From NCBI RefSeq assembly GCF_030345795.1, contig NZ_JAUALB010000001.1:1111001-1175000 (forward strand): a DNA stretch of 64,000 nucleotides. Direction: 5' to 3'. Position numbers and translations under genes: made by a program. The notes under the pieces were generated by a model. The model searched no databases. It saw nothing but the letters and a program-made list of their open reading frames with translations, and had not been told where the DNA came from. This DNA is from Micromonospora sp. WMMA1363 (GTDB taxonomy: Bacteria > Actinomycetota > Actinomycetes > Mycobacteriales > Micromonosporaceae). The number at the start of each line of letters is the position of its first letter. The first letter of the stretch is position 1. Below, in pieces: positions 25,462 through 32,765 of the stretch.

Positions 25462-27057
25462 TCAGCCGCGCAGGTCGCGCCGCCGGAGGCCGACGGCGCC
25501 CAGGCCGGTGGCGACCAGCGCCAGCCCGACCATGGCGAGGGCCGCCAACCAGTTCGGCTCGCTGGCCGGCACGGCCGCGAGGTGCGCGAACGGCGACAGG
25601 TCACCCACCCAGGCGGGTGCGTCGACGCTGTCGGCGAGGACCTGGAGCAGGAAACCACCAGCCGCCGGCAGGGCACCGAGACCGGCCACCACCCGGGGCG
25701 CCCAGCCGAGGCCCAGCACCGCGGCGCCCAGGCAGAGCAGCACGACCGGCAGGACGTTCAGCGTTCCGGCCAGCGCCGCGCCCGGTGGCAGGGCCGCGTC
25801 GACGGTCGCAGCGCCGGCCCAGGTGGCCATCGCCGCCACGGTGAGCAGCACGACCGACCCGGCCAGGACGGTCAACACCTCGGCACCGAGCAGACGCGTC
25901 CGGGTGACCGGGAGGGCGTACAGCGGGGTGAGTCGCCGTTCGACCTCGGCCGTGGCGAACGCGGCCAGGCGGACCGCGGCGAACCCGCCCACCGGTACGG
26001 CGAGCAGGGCGAACAGGGTGGCCGCGTATCCGCGGACGCTGCCCAGGTCAGCAAAACCGGCCTGGGCAGCCAGGTCGGCGAAACGCGGGTTGTCGGCGAG
26101 GAAACGCGTCATCGACGTCGCCAGGACCCCGATCAGCAGGAAGTACGCGCCGACGCCGGCCGCCCAACCGGCGAGCGGGCGCAGCAGCCGCCGCACCGCG
26201 AACCCCGACACCGAGCCGAGGAGGCGACGACGGGGCGGTCGGCCGGTGACACCGGCCACCAACCCACCGCCGACGTCCCGGCGGCCGGCGAGCAGCACCG
26301 CGGCGACCGCGACGGTGGCCGTGGCGGCGGACAGCACCACCAGCGGCAGTGTCCGGTCGTCCAGGTACGGCCGGGTGAGCGCCAGCAGCCCGAACGGGGA
26401 CAGCCACCGCAGCCAGGCCAGCGTGGTGACCCCGTCGCCGACCATCCGCGCCACCAGCCCGACGCCGAGCACCGCCACCGTGGCGCCGGTCGCGCCGGCC
26501 CGGGTGGGGAACACCTGGGCAGCGAGAGCGGCCAGCGCGACCGCGAACATCCCGGCCAGCGCGAGACCCGCGCCGTGCCGGACCGCTCCGGGGGCCGGGG
26601 TGCCGACGGCGGCGAGCGCCCCGGTGACGGCCACGCCGACGGCCACCATCACGGCGGCCAGCACGAGCAGGTGCCGGCGCAGCACGGTGGGCGGCGTCAG
26701 CCGCCCGGCGAGCAGCAGGCTCCACCGGCCGGACTCCTCCTCACCGCGGGTGATCCGGGTGGTCGCCAGCAGCCCCCACACCGACAGCAGGACGGCGAGC
26801 ACCGTCCCCGTACGCCAGACGGTGAACCCGCCGGCGGTGTCCAGCGCGACGGGCTCGCCGAACAGCGTCCGGATCGCGGGGTTCTCGGCCAGTGCGGCCA
26901 GTGCGGCGGCGTCGGCTTCGGTGCCCATCGTGCTCTCGTAGGTCGTGGCGACCAGGGCGGACATGCCGGCGGTGACGGCGAGGAGCAGCAGCCCGCCGCG
27001 TCGGACCTGGTGCGCCGCGAGGCGGGTGACGGGCCAGCCGCCCGTCATGGTGCTCAT
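25462..27057 (-). CDS. ABC-2 type exporter permease
   Basis: 531 residues with about twelve hydrophobic segments arranged as two similar halves, as in polyketide or antibiotic ABC-2 exporters of the Tcm/DrrB-like EccD-sized group. Starts by ATGA overlap with the ATPase gene at 27054-27057, so the two are one operon. It would form the membrane channel of an exporter. Not obviously linked to the biosynthetic cluster; the substrate may be a drug or lipid. The 175-bp gap to the carboxypeptidase gene holds no gene I can support. Confidence 0.83.
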   Translation of the reverse strand: MSTMTGGWPVTRLAAHQVRRGGLLLLAVTAGMSALVATTYESTMGTEADAAALAALAENPAIRTLFGEPVALDTAGGFTVWRTGTVLAVLLSVWGLLATTRITRGEEESGRWSLLLAGRLTPPTVLRRHLLVLAAVMVAVGVAVTGALAAVGTPAPGAVRHGAGLALAGMFAVALAALAAQVFPTRAGATGATVAVLGVGLVARMVGDGVTTLAWLRWLSPFGLLALTRPYLDDRTLPLVVLSAATATVAVAAVLLAGRRDVGGGLVAGVTGRPPRRRLLGSVSGFAVRRLLRPLAGWAAGVGAYFLLIGVLATSMTRFLADNPRFADLAAQAGFADLGSVRGYAATLFALLAVPVGGFAAVRLAAFATAEVERRLTPLYALPVTRTRLLGAEVLTVLAGSVVLLTVAAMATWAGAATVDAALPPGAALAGTLNVLPVVLLCLGAAVLGLGWAPRVVAGLGALPAAGGFLLQVLADSVDAPAWVGDLSPFAHLAAVPASEPNWLAALAMVGLALVATGLGAVGLRRRDLRG

Positions 27058-27938
27058 CGTTCCTCCCCGTAGTAGTCGAGGAAGATCTCCTCCAGGGTGG
27101 GCTCGCGCATGCTGATGGCCGTGACGTCGGCCGTCGCGATCTGCCGCAGCGCCGGGCCGGGCGGCCCGGTCAGCGTGAACCGCAGGGCGGCGTCATCGCG
27201 TTCCACCGCCCCGACGCCCGGGACGTCGGCGAGCTCCGGCGCCCGGCCGGCGAACCGGACCAGGACCTCGGTGCGGTGCAGCGCCCGCAAGTCGGGCACC
27301 GACGCGACGTCGACCAGCCGGCCGGCCCGGAGGATCCCGACCCGATGGCAGACCGCCTCCACCTCGGCCAGCTGGTGGGAACAGAGGAAGACCGTGCGGC
27401 CGTCGGCCCGGGCCTCGGCGACGGCCCGCCGGAACTCCCGTTCCATCAACGGGTCCAGCCCGCTGGTCGGTTCGTCCAGAACCAGCAGCGGCGCTCGGGT
27501 CGCGAACGCGGCGACCAGGGCCACCTTCTGCCGGTTGCCCGTCGAGTACGTGCCAGCCGGCTTCGACAGGTCGAGCGCGAACCGTTCCACCAACTCGTCC
27601 CGGTAACCGCGGTCGACGCCCGGCCCGACGGCACCGAGCAGTTCCAGCACCTCGGCCCCGGTCAGCCGCGGCCAGAGCGCCACGTCGGCCGGCACGTACG
27701 CGAGCTGCTGGTGCGCGGCGGCGACGTCGGTGGCGTCGACACCGAAGATCCAGGCCCGCCCCGACGTGGGTCGGGCCAGGCCGAGCAGCAGCCGGATGGT
27801 GGTGGACTTCCCGGCGCCGTTCGGGCCGAGGAAGCCGAAGACCTCACCGGCGGCGACGGTCAGGTCCAGCCCGTCGAGGGCGGCCACCGGACCGTACCGT
27901 TTGGTCAGGCGTTCGGTGCGGATGGCGGGCTCGCTCAC
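27054..27938 (-). CDS. ABC transporter ATP-binding protein
   Basis: 294 residues. Walker A G-P-N-G-A-G-K-S-T near 39, signature loop Y-S-T-G-N-R-Q-K-V near 134 (variant of L-S-G-G-Q), Walker B L-L-V-L-D-E-P-T-S-G-L-D near 155, and C-S-H-Q-L-A-E-V-E H-loop near 190. Drives the permease encoded directly downstream. The class (ATPase plus large duplicated permease) resembles self-resistance exporters. GTG start at 27938. Confidence 0.9.
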   Translation of the reverse strand: MSEPAIRTERLTKRYGPVAALDGLDLTVAAGEVFGFLGPNGAGKSTTIRLLLGLARPTSGRAWIFGVDATDVAAAHQQLAYVPADVALWPRLTGAEVLELLGAVGPGVDRGYRDELVERFALDLSKPAGTYSTGNRQKVALVAAFATRAPLLVLDEPTSGLDPLMEREFRRAVAEARADGRTVFLCSHQLAEVEAVCHRVGILRAGRLVDVASVPDLRALHRTEVLVRFAGRAPELADVPGVGAVERDDAALRFTLTGPPGPALRQIATADVTAISMREPTLEEIFLDYYGEER

Positions 27939-28096
27939 TGCGGCCTCCCGGGGCGGTCGGGGCTATGACTGCCGACCAGACTTCCCGGCGCACCGACGTC
28001 AGCGTAGTGCCGGTCGGCAACCCCGGCCGGGGCGGCAGCCGGGAATGGTAGACAGGGTCGGTGCGGGGACGACGGCAAGCCCTGCGGGGATGCGCG

Positions 28097-28231
28097 GCCC
28101 TGCTCGCGTCAACACCAAGACCAAACGAATCGCACGTCAAATGCACGGACGAGCAGGCTTCACCCTGCTCCGCCACCGCATCCTCCTCGGATAACAGCAC
28201 CCTCCGTCACCACCGAAAGTGAGACAGGGCC
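28097..28231 (+). pseudogene. ISL3-family transposase remnant (C-terminus plus right end)
   Basis: The frame ending at the TAA 28192-28194 encodes V-N-T-K-T-K-R-I-A-R-Q-M, H-G-R-A-G-F and L-L-R-H-R-I-L-L-G, the end of ISL3-type transposases as I recall it. The rest of the gene is absent. Thirty-odd bases after the stop, CACCGAAAGTGAGACAGGGC resembles the terminal repeat of such an element. It abuts the IS3-type element, so mobile DNA has inserted here more than once. The interval 27939-28096 contains no other feature. Confidence 0.6.
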
Positions 28232-28295
28232 GTTAACTTGACACTCCCTTCGCTGGGGTTGACCCGGTTTGACGGACAGGGTCGGTAAGTTGATC

Positions 28296-29193
28296 TCACG
28301 CTACCTTGCTCGTTGGCCTGCGGGAATAGGCCGTCGCCTCATACTCGGCCGGGCTCATGTAGTCCAGGGTGGAATGGCGGCGGCGGGTGTTGTACCACCC
28401 CTCGATCCACTCGAAGATCGCCGCACGGGCGGCGGCCCGGGTCGGCCACGCCCTCCGGTCGAGCAGTTCGGCCTTGTAGAGGGAGTTGAACGCCTCGGCC
28501 ATCGCGTTGTCGTAGGACTGACCCCGCCCACCGACCGACAACCGCACCCCGTTGCGGTCGGCCAGCCGGGCGTACTGCGCACTCGTGTACTGGCAACCCC
28601 GGTCGCTGTGGAAGATCACCGGCCCGGTCGGGCGTCGGACGGCGATCGCGTTGGACAACGCCTGAGCGGGCAGATCGGTCCGTAGGTGGTCGGCGGTCGC
28701 CCAGCCCACAACCCGGCGTGAGGCGATGTCGATGACGGTGGCGAGGTACAGCCAGCCCTCCCACGTGTGGATGTAGGTGATGTCGCCGCACCAGCGGGTG
28801 TCGACCCGGCCGGCGGCGACGTCGAAGTCCCGGCGGATCAGGTCCGCCGACAACGCCGCCCCCCGGGTCGGGCACGGTCGTGGTGCGCCACCGCTTCGGC
28901 GTGCGGCCGCACAACCCGGCGCCCCGCATCAGCCGGGCGACCCGCTTGCCGGAGTGCCGCCGCCCCTGGGCGGCGAGTTCGGCGCGGACCCGGGGTGCGC
29001 CGTAGGTGCCGGCCGAGTCGGCGTGGATCTGCGCGATGCGGGCGGCGAGGTCTGCGTCGTCGCGTTCCCGCCGCGACGGCCCGGCACGGTGCTGGTAGTA
29101 GGCGGACCGGGAGACCTCCAGCAGCTCACAGGAACACTTCACGTTCCCGTCGGGCCGCGCCTTCTCCGCCTTGATGAACGGGTACACGTTCAC
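28296..29193 (-). CDS. IS3-family transposase OrfB (DDE integrase), one-base frameshift
   Basis: Starts at GTG 29193, overlapping orfA by 4 bp. The first part carries the HTH_21-like region S-R-S-A-Y-Y and T-Y-G-A-P-R-V near residue 65; after the break, the rve integrase core follows: W-C-G-D-I-T-Y-I (first Asp), F-H-S-D-R-G-C-Q-Y (second Asp) and a Glu in the A-E-A-F-N-S-L-Y-K-A-E-L segment. The frame changes at a run of six C on the plus strand (28859-28864); removing one base restores 298 residues. Probably a sequence error. Confidence 0.87.
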
Positions 29194-29501
29194 CGGGTCT
29201 CCCTCACGAAGAAAGCCGTGGCCCGTTTCAGGATGTCGACGTCCTCGCGGAGCCGGCGGTTCTCCCGCCGCAGCCGCGCCAGCTCGTCGCGCTCGTCGCT
29301 GGTCAACCCGTCGCTGCGGGTGCCGGCGTCGATGTCGGCCTGCCTGACCCACTCACGGACCGCGGTCTCGGTCAGGTCGAAGTCCCTCACGACCTGCGCC
29401 ACCGATCGGTCACCCCGCCGGCACACCTCGACGATCTCCGCCTTGAACTCCGGCGTGAACGCTCTGCGCGGCCGGCGTGGTTTCTTGCCCATGCCTTCCA
29501 T
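29190..29501 (-). CDS. IS3-family transposase OrfA (HTH protein)
   Basis: About 103 residues from ATG 29501, chosen because GGGAGG lies 9 bases upstream (an ATG at 29510 would touch that site). HTH_Tnp_1 pattern: R-A-F-T-P-E-F-K-A-E-I-V then V-A-Q-V-V-R-D-F-D-L-T-E-T-A-V-R-E-W-V, and a leucine-zipper-like C-terminus L-R-R-E-N-R-R-L-R-E-D-V-D-I-L-K. Binds the element's inverted repeats and partners with OrfB. GTGA overlap with orfB. Confidence 0.88.
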   Translation of the reverse strand: MEGMGKKPRRPRRAFTPEFKAEIVEVCRRGDRSVAQVVRDFDLTETAVREWVRQADIDAGTRSDGLTSDERDELARLRRENRRLREDVDILKRATAFFVRETR

Positions 29502-29599
29502 GATGAACATCCTCCCGAGGAGCACACAGCCCCTCTGACCTGGGATGTCCGTCAAACCGGGTCAGGCCCACGCATGCTGCCCCGAGGTATAGGTTGGGC

Positions 29600-29605
29600 T
29601 ATAGT
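29600..29605 (+). promoter_or_regulatory. TATAGT -10 box, leaderless toxin promoter
   Basis: TATAGT lies 6 bases before ATG 29612, 36 bp outside the IS right end. No ribosome binding site precedes the ATG, so a leaderless transcript for the toxin-antitoxin operon is likely. Confidence 0.5.
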
Positions 29606-29611
29606 TTGCTC

Positions 29612-30004
29612 ATGCCTCACGGCCCTGCCCGCCGCTGGGCGATCAGGACAACCAGCGATGTCCGTGACTGGTTGCGGTCGCTCCGCCAGACCGATCCGGC
29701 GACATACCGAGCGGTCAACGTAGCGATTGACATGCTCGCGGAGACCGGTCCGGGGCTAGGGCGTCCGCTGGTCGACACGCTCAGAGGTTCGACCATCAGC
29801 AATCTCAAGGAGCTGCGGCCGAGGTCCGGGCGGGACGTCGCCATCCGGGTTCTGTTCGTCTTTGATCCCTGGTCGCAGGCGGTGCTGCTGGTGGCTGGCA
29901 ACAAGGCCGGAGCCTGGTCCCGATGGTACGAGGAAGCGATTCCGGTCGCCGAGGTCGCGTACGAAGGCTGGCTCGCCTTCGAGAGGAAGCGGAGGGAGAG
30001 CTGA
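29612..30004 (+). CDS. RelE/HigB-type toxin (Gp49-like)
   Basis: 130 residues from ATG 29612. The core L-K-E-L-R-P-R, V-A-I-R-V-L-F-V-F-D-P and A-V-L-L-V-A-G-N-K-A-G matches phage-derived Gp49/HigB toxins that cleave mRNA on the ribosome. Toxin before antitoxin is the usual HigBA order, and the next gene is an XRE-type HTH protein with ATGA overlap. The start at 29612 is preferred to the in-frame TTG 29594 because of the -10 box. Such pairs stabilise islands or respond to stress. Confidence 0.8.
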   Translation: MPHGPARRWAIRTTSDVRDWLRSLRQTDPATYRAVNVAIDMLAETGPGLGRPLVDTLRGSTISNLKELRPRSGRDVAIRVLFVFDPWSQAVLLVAGNKAGAWSRWYEEAIPVAEVAYEGWLAFERKRRES

Positions 30005-30318
30005 TGAGCGACTTCCATGACTGGGACGACATCCGTGCCGAGTTGCACGATGGGGACGACAACGCGCTCGATGTGGAGCGTGCTCGCACCGAAGCGTGGA
30101 TCAGCGCGTTCCACCTGGCCGAGGAGCGTAAGCGTCTCGGGCTCACCCAGCGGCAGGTGGCCGAGCTGATGGGTGTCACGCCCGGCCGGGTCGGCCAGAT
30201 CGAGAACGGCGATCTGGAGGCCAACGAGGTCGCGACCCTGAGCCGGTACGCGCGAGCGCTGGGCGCCCGGATGCGGATCATCTTCGACTACGGCAGCGAC
30301 CTCCGGCAGATTGCCTAA
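30004..30318 (+). CDS. XRE-family HTH antitoxin (HigA-like)
   Basis: 104 residues. HTH_3 domain at about 40-95: R-K-R-L-G-L-T-Q-R-Q-V-A-E-L-M-G-V-T-P-G-R-V-G-Q-I-E, and an acidic N-terminal extension (D-W-D-D-I-R-A-E) that may wrap the toxin. Translationally coupled to the toxin gene. Likely represses the shared promoter (family behaviour). Confidence 0.82.
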   Translation: MSDFHDWDDIRAELHDGDDNALDVERARTEAWISAFHLAEERKRLGLTQRQVAELMGVTPGRVGQIENGDLEANEVATLSRYARALGARMRIIFDYGSDLRQIA

Positions 30319-30349
30319 CCCTGCGCCGGAACGGTGAGCCGGGCTCCTG

Positions 30350-30422
30350 GCTCGGGCAAGGGCAGCGGCAGTGGTGCGCCGGCGATGGTCGCGGTGTGGT
30401 TCGCATGGTGGTGCCTCCGGCC
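30350..30422. repeat. Dispersed repeat, copy 1 of 3
   Basis: Shares GGTGTGGTTCGCATGGTGGT and flanking CCGGCGATGGT / CCTCCGGCC blocks with the copy at 34228-34299, and the CGGCGATGGT..CGGTGTGGT core with the copy at 32646-32696. All three copies lie on the same strand in non-coding gaps. On the opposite strand, GGAGG-type spacing precedes an ATG opening a short ORF rich in Thr/Pro/Ser. The rest of the gap 30319-30521 holds nothing else I can support. Confidence 0.7.
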
Positions 30423-30521
30423 CACCGAAACGGATACCCAAACGGAGGGGTCCGAGAGCCGCAAAGGCGCAGTTCAAGGCCGATTTTCTGGCGTCCTGCC
30501 ACGCCCCGCGCCCGACTCCCC

Positions 30522-31862
30522 TCACGCCGGGGCGGTCCGGCGAGCGGGTCCCGCAGCGCCGCCATGCGGCTCCACCATGTGCGGCCAAGCGTCGTGGACG
30601 TCGTGCGCTTGGCGGCGAAGGTGTTCGAGTGCTTCGGCGAGGCGGGTTTCGACCTCGTCGGGCGGGAACCCGACGCGCCGAGCGATCTCGTGGACGTCAG
30701 CGTCGTGCAGGTATCGGAGCTCAATCAACCGACGTTGCTCGGGACGGAGCGGACCGAGTAGTTCGTGGACAAGGTCGGCGCTTTCGATCTCGAACGATTC
30801 GCTCTGCGATGGTGCGGGCAGGATCGCTTGGATCGGCTGGGTGTCTCGTTGATGTGGGATGTTGATCGAGATGGGCGTGGAGGCCCGCCATGCCTGGAGG
30901 CTTTTCTCCAGGGTGCTTGCCGGTACGCCCAGGCGCGCGGCGAGTTCCGTGTTCGTGGGATCCCGCGCAAGTTCCTGGGTCAACGCGTCGCGTGCGGTGG
31001 TGACCGCTGTTCGGCCCAGGGGTGTGCGGAGTGTCCCGGAGAGGGACAAGGAGCGGGCGTGTGCGCGGATAGACCCGGCAATCCATTTGCCAAGATAAGG
31101 GATGAAGTCGCCATACTTGGGGTCGCAGCGGTCAACGGCACGGATGAGCGCCTCGCACGCGACCTGCTCGGCGTCATCGCAGGTTACCCGGTAGTGCTGG
31201 TACCGGCGGGCCAACATGCGGGCGAGATCGAGATGCTCGACGATGAGTTGATTACGGAGGGCCTCGTGCTCGGCCAGTCCAGGCTGGAGGTTGCGGAGGG
31301 TCGCGAACATGTCCCGGAGCCGGCGGTCCCGCAAGGTCGGCCGCAGCGTGCGGAACTGCGCGGCGACGTCCTGGTACCGGACCCACGGTGTGGTGTGCCG
31401 GCGGACAAGGGTGCGAAGGACGTCACCGTCGGGCTTCACGCGGTGCTCATACGCGCGGACGGCGCTCGCCGTGCACCCGACGGTGGCGGCGAACCCCGCC
31501 CGGGTGTAGCCGAAGAAGACGCGCACAGCCGTCACATACTCGTGGACGGAACGGTGCGCCGCTGGGTCGATCGTCGTGATCGGCCGATACTCGTACCACG
31601 TGGCCACATCGTTGAAGTTGACGCCGTCGACGGGCATGGCGTCCAGGAGATCGAGCAACAACGGCCTCGGTGGCCTCCGCAAGCCCTGCTCGTACGAAGC
31701 AACACTCGCGACGCTCCGGCCGACGATCGTGCTCAGCTCGGCTTGGCTGAAACCGTGTTCGCGTCGAATCCAAGCGATGAACGCACCGACGTTCGGCCAC
31801 GGCGACCCAGAGTCGGGGATCCCGGACGATAAGGGGTGGCGGGGGTGGCGCCGGACAGCCAT
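30522..31862 (-). CDS. Two XRE-type HTH domains fused to a sigma-70-like protein
   Basis: 446 residues. Domain order: XRE HTH at ~25-85 (R-R-E-H-G-F-S-Q-A-E-L-S-T-I-V-G-R-S), a second XRE-like HTH at ~105-147 (F-G-Y-T-R-A-G-F-A-A-T-V-G-C-T), sigma region 2 at ~200-275 (L-I-V-E-H-L-D-L-A-R-M-L-A-R-R-Y and D-A-E-Q-V-A-C-E-A-L), region 3 at ~290-340 (T-N-T-E-L-A-A-R-L-G-V), and region 4 at ~365-430 (L-R-P-E-Q-R-R-L-I-E-L-R-Y plus E-I-A-R-R-V-G-F-P). The sigma half resembles SigB/SigF-type alternative factors. It would redirect RNA polymerase, perhaps controlled by its HTH domains. Divergent from the Phd/RelE operon. ATG 31862. Confidence 0.8.
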   Translation of the reverse strand: MAVRRHPRHPLSSGIPDSGSPWPNVGAFIAWIRREHGFSQAELSTIVGRSVASVASYEQGLRRPPRPLLLDLLDAMPVDGVNFNDVATWYEYRPITTIDPAAHRSVHEYVTAVRVFFGYTRAGFAATVGCTASAVRAYEHRVKPDGDVLRTLVRRHTTPWVRYQDVAAQFRTLRPTLRDRRLRDMFATLRNLQPGLAEHEALRNQLIVEHLDLARMLARRYQHYRVTCDDAEQVACEALIRAVDRCDPKYGDFIPYLGKWIAGSIRAHARSLSLSGTLRTPLGRTAVTTARDALTQELARDPTNTELAARLGVPASTLEKSLQAWRASTPISINIPHQRDTQPIQAILPAPSQSESFEIESADLVHELLGPLRPEQRRLIELRYLHDADVHEIARRVGFPPDEVETRLAEALEHLRRQAHDVHDAWPHMVEPHGGAAGPARRTAPA

Positions 31863-31944
31863 AGGAGGGTCCTCCGAGGCATCGATTCGTGATCCGGACG
31901 TTCAACGAGCGGGCAGGGGCCGGGTCGCGATGCGAAGTCAGATT

Positions 31945-31960
31945 GGTCATAATTAGGACC
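31945..31960. promoter_or_regulatory. Palindrome with -10-like CATAAT, toxin-antitoxin operator/promoter
   Basis: GGTCATAATTAGGACC is a near-perfect palindrome (14 of 16) in an otherwise GC-rich region, 11 bp before the antitoxin start at 31971. The CATAAT within it fits a -10 box. An operator that overlaps the promoter is the usual arrangement for autorepressed Phd-type antitoxins. It could also serve the divergent sigma-like gene. Confidence 0.5.
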
Positions 31961-31970
31961 GGTCGCTAGA

Positions 31971-32264
31971 ATGGCCGTCATGGAGACCATTCCCATCACG
32001 GAAGCCAAGGCCCGAATCGCCGAACTCGCCGACCGGGTCGCCCGGGAGCATGACCACTTCACGATCACCCGCAACGGCCGCGCCGACGTGATGCTGATCT
32101 CGGTGGCCGAGTACGAGTCGATGCGGGAGACGCTCGACCTGCTGTCCGACGACGAAGCCCTCGCAGACCTGCGCCAGTCACGGGAGGACTTCGCAGCCGG
32201 CGACACGTTCTCGGTGGACGAGGTTCGTGCCGAGTTGGAGCGGCGTCGAAGCAGGGCGGCCTGA
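31971..32264 (+). CDS. Phd/YefM-type antitoxin
   Basis: 97 residues (or 94 from ATG 31980). Starts M-E-T-I-P-I-T-E-A-K-A-R-I-A-E-L-A-D-R-V and contains T-R-N-G-R-A-D-V-M-L-I-S-V-A-E-Y-E-S-M, the Phd/YefM core that binds DNA as a dimer; the acidic/charged C-terminus (~60-97) is the toxin-neutralising part. One-base overlap with the toxin gene downstream. Second toxin-antitoxin pair of this island. Confidence 0.87.
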   Translation: MAVMETIPITEAKARIAELADRVAREHDHFTITRNGRADVMLISVAEYESMRETLDLLSDDEALADLRQSREDFAAGDTFSVDEVRAELERRRSRAA

Positions 32265-32566
32265 TGCCTCCGGCGCACGAGCGCACCGACGAGCCGCTCA
32301 GCCCGTACACGGTGATGTTCTCCCGGCAGGCTCGCCGCAACCTGCACGAGGACCTGCCGTTGGAAGTGGCGGTCGCGGCGACGGAAACCATCCAGCGGGC
32401 GATCGCGATCAACCCGTATCGGGTGGGTAAGCCTCTCGACCAACCCTTCGACGGCTTCCACTCCGCCCGGCGTGGCACCTACCGGATCGTCTACCGGATC
32501 AACGAGGCAAAACGAGTCGTGGAGATCCACTCGATCCGCCACCGGCGCGACGCCTACCGTTCGTAG
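32264..32566 (+). CDS. RelE/ParE-type toxin
   Basis: 100 residues. Core Y-T-V-M-F-S-R-Q-A-R-R-N-L near 15, then G-K-P-L, G-T-Y-R-I-V-Y-R-I and the C-terminal I-H-S-I-R-H-R-R-D-A-Y-R, which carries the basic residues used for ribosome-dependent mRNA cleavage in YoeB/RelE toxins. Pairs with the preceding Phd/YefM antitoxin. Confidence 0.87.
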   Translation: MPPAHERTDEPLSPYTVMFSRQARRNLHEDLPLEVAVAATETIQRAIAINPYRVGKPLDQPFDGFHSARRGTYRIVYRINEAKRVVEIHSIRHRRDAYRS

Positions 32567-32645
32567 CACCCATGGTCAGCTCCGGCGACGCCGCCGCTGT
32601 GGCCGCGACGGCACGACACTCCTGAGCTGGGCTCTCAGCGCTGTA

Positions 32646-32696
32646 AGCTGGGCGGATTCAGTGGCAGGGACTCATCGGCGATGGTGGCGGTGTGGT
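32646..32696. repeat. Dispersed repeat, copy 2 of 3 (shorter, divergent)
   Basis: AGCTGGGC, then CGGCGATGGTGGCGGTGTGGT, aligns with the copies at 30350 and 34228; the right-hand part (TTCGCATGGTGGT) is lost and replaced by unrelated bases. Lies in the gap between the RelE toxin and the following hypothetical gene; nothing else is seen in that gap. Confidence 0.6.
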
Positions 32697-32765
32697 GCAG
32701 GGTCCCTCTGGAATGTGGACGACGGCGGTAGTGTCGCCGTGTCGTCCTGGGTAGGGTGTGCTGCC

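Larger units (their letters stand above)
28260..29564 (-). mobile_element. Complete IS3-family insertion sequence, about 1.3 kb
   Basis: Perfect 19-bp inverted repeats TGACCCGGTTTGACGGACA (28260-28278) and its complement (29546-29564), with TG...CA termini typical of IS3. Inside are orfA (HTH) and orfB (DDE integrase) in the usual overlapping order on the minus strand. No matching 3-4 bp target duplication is visible in the flanks (GGGT versus GGCC), so one end may have been rearranged after insertion. OrfB carries a one-base frameshift. Confidence 0.9.
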
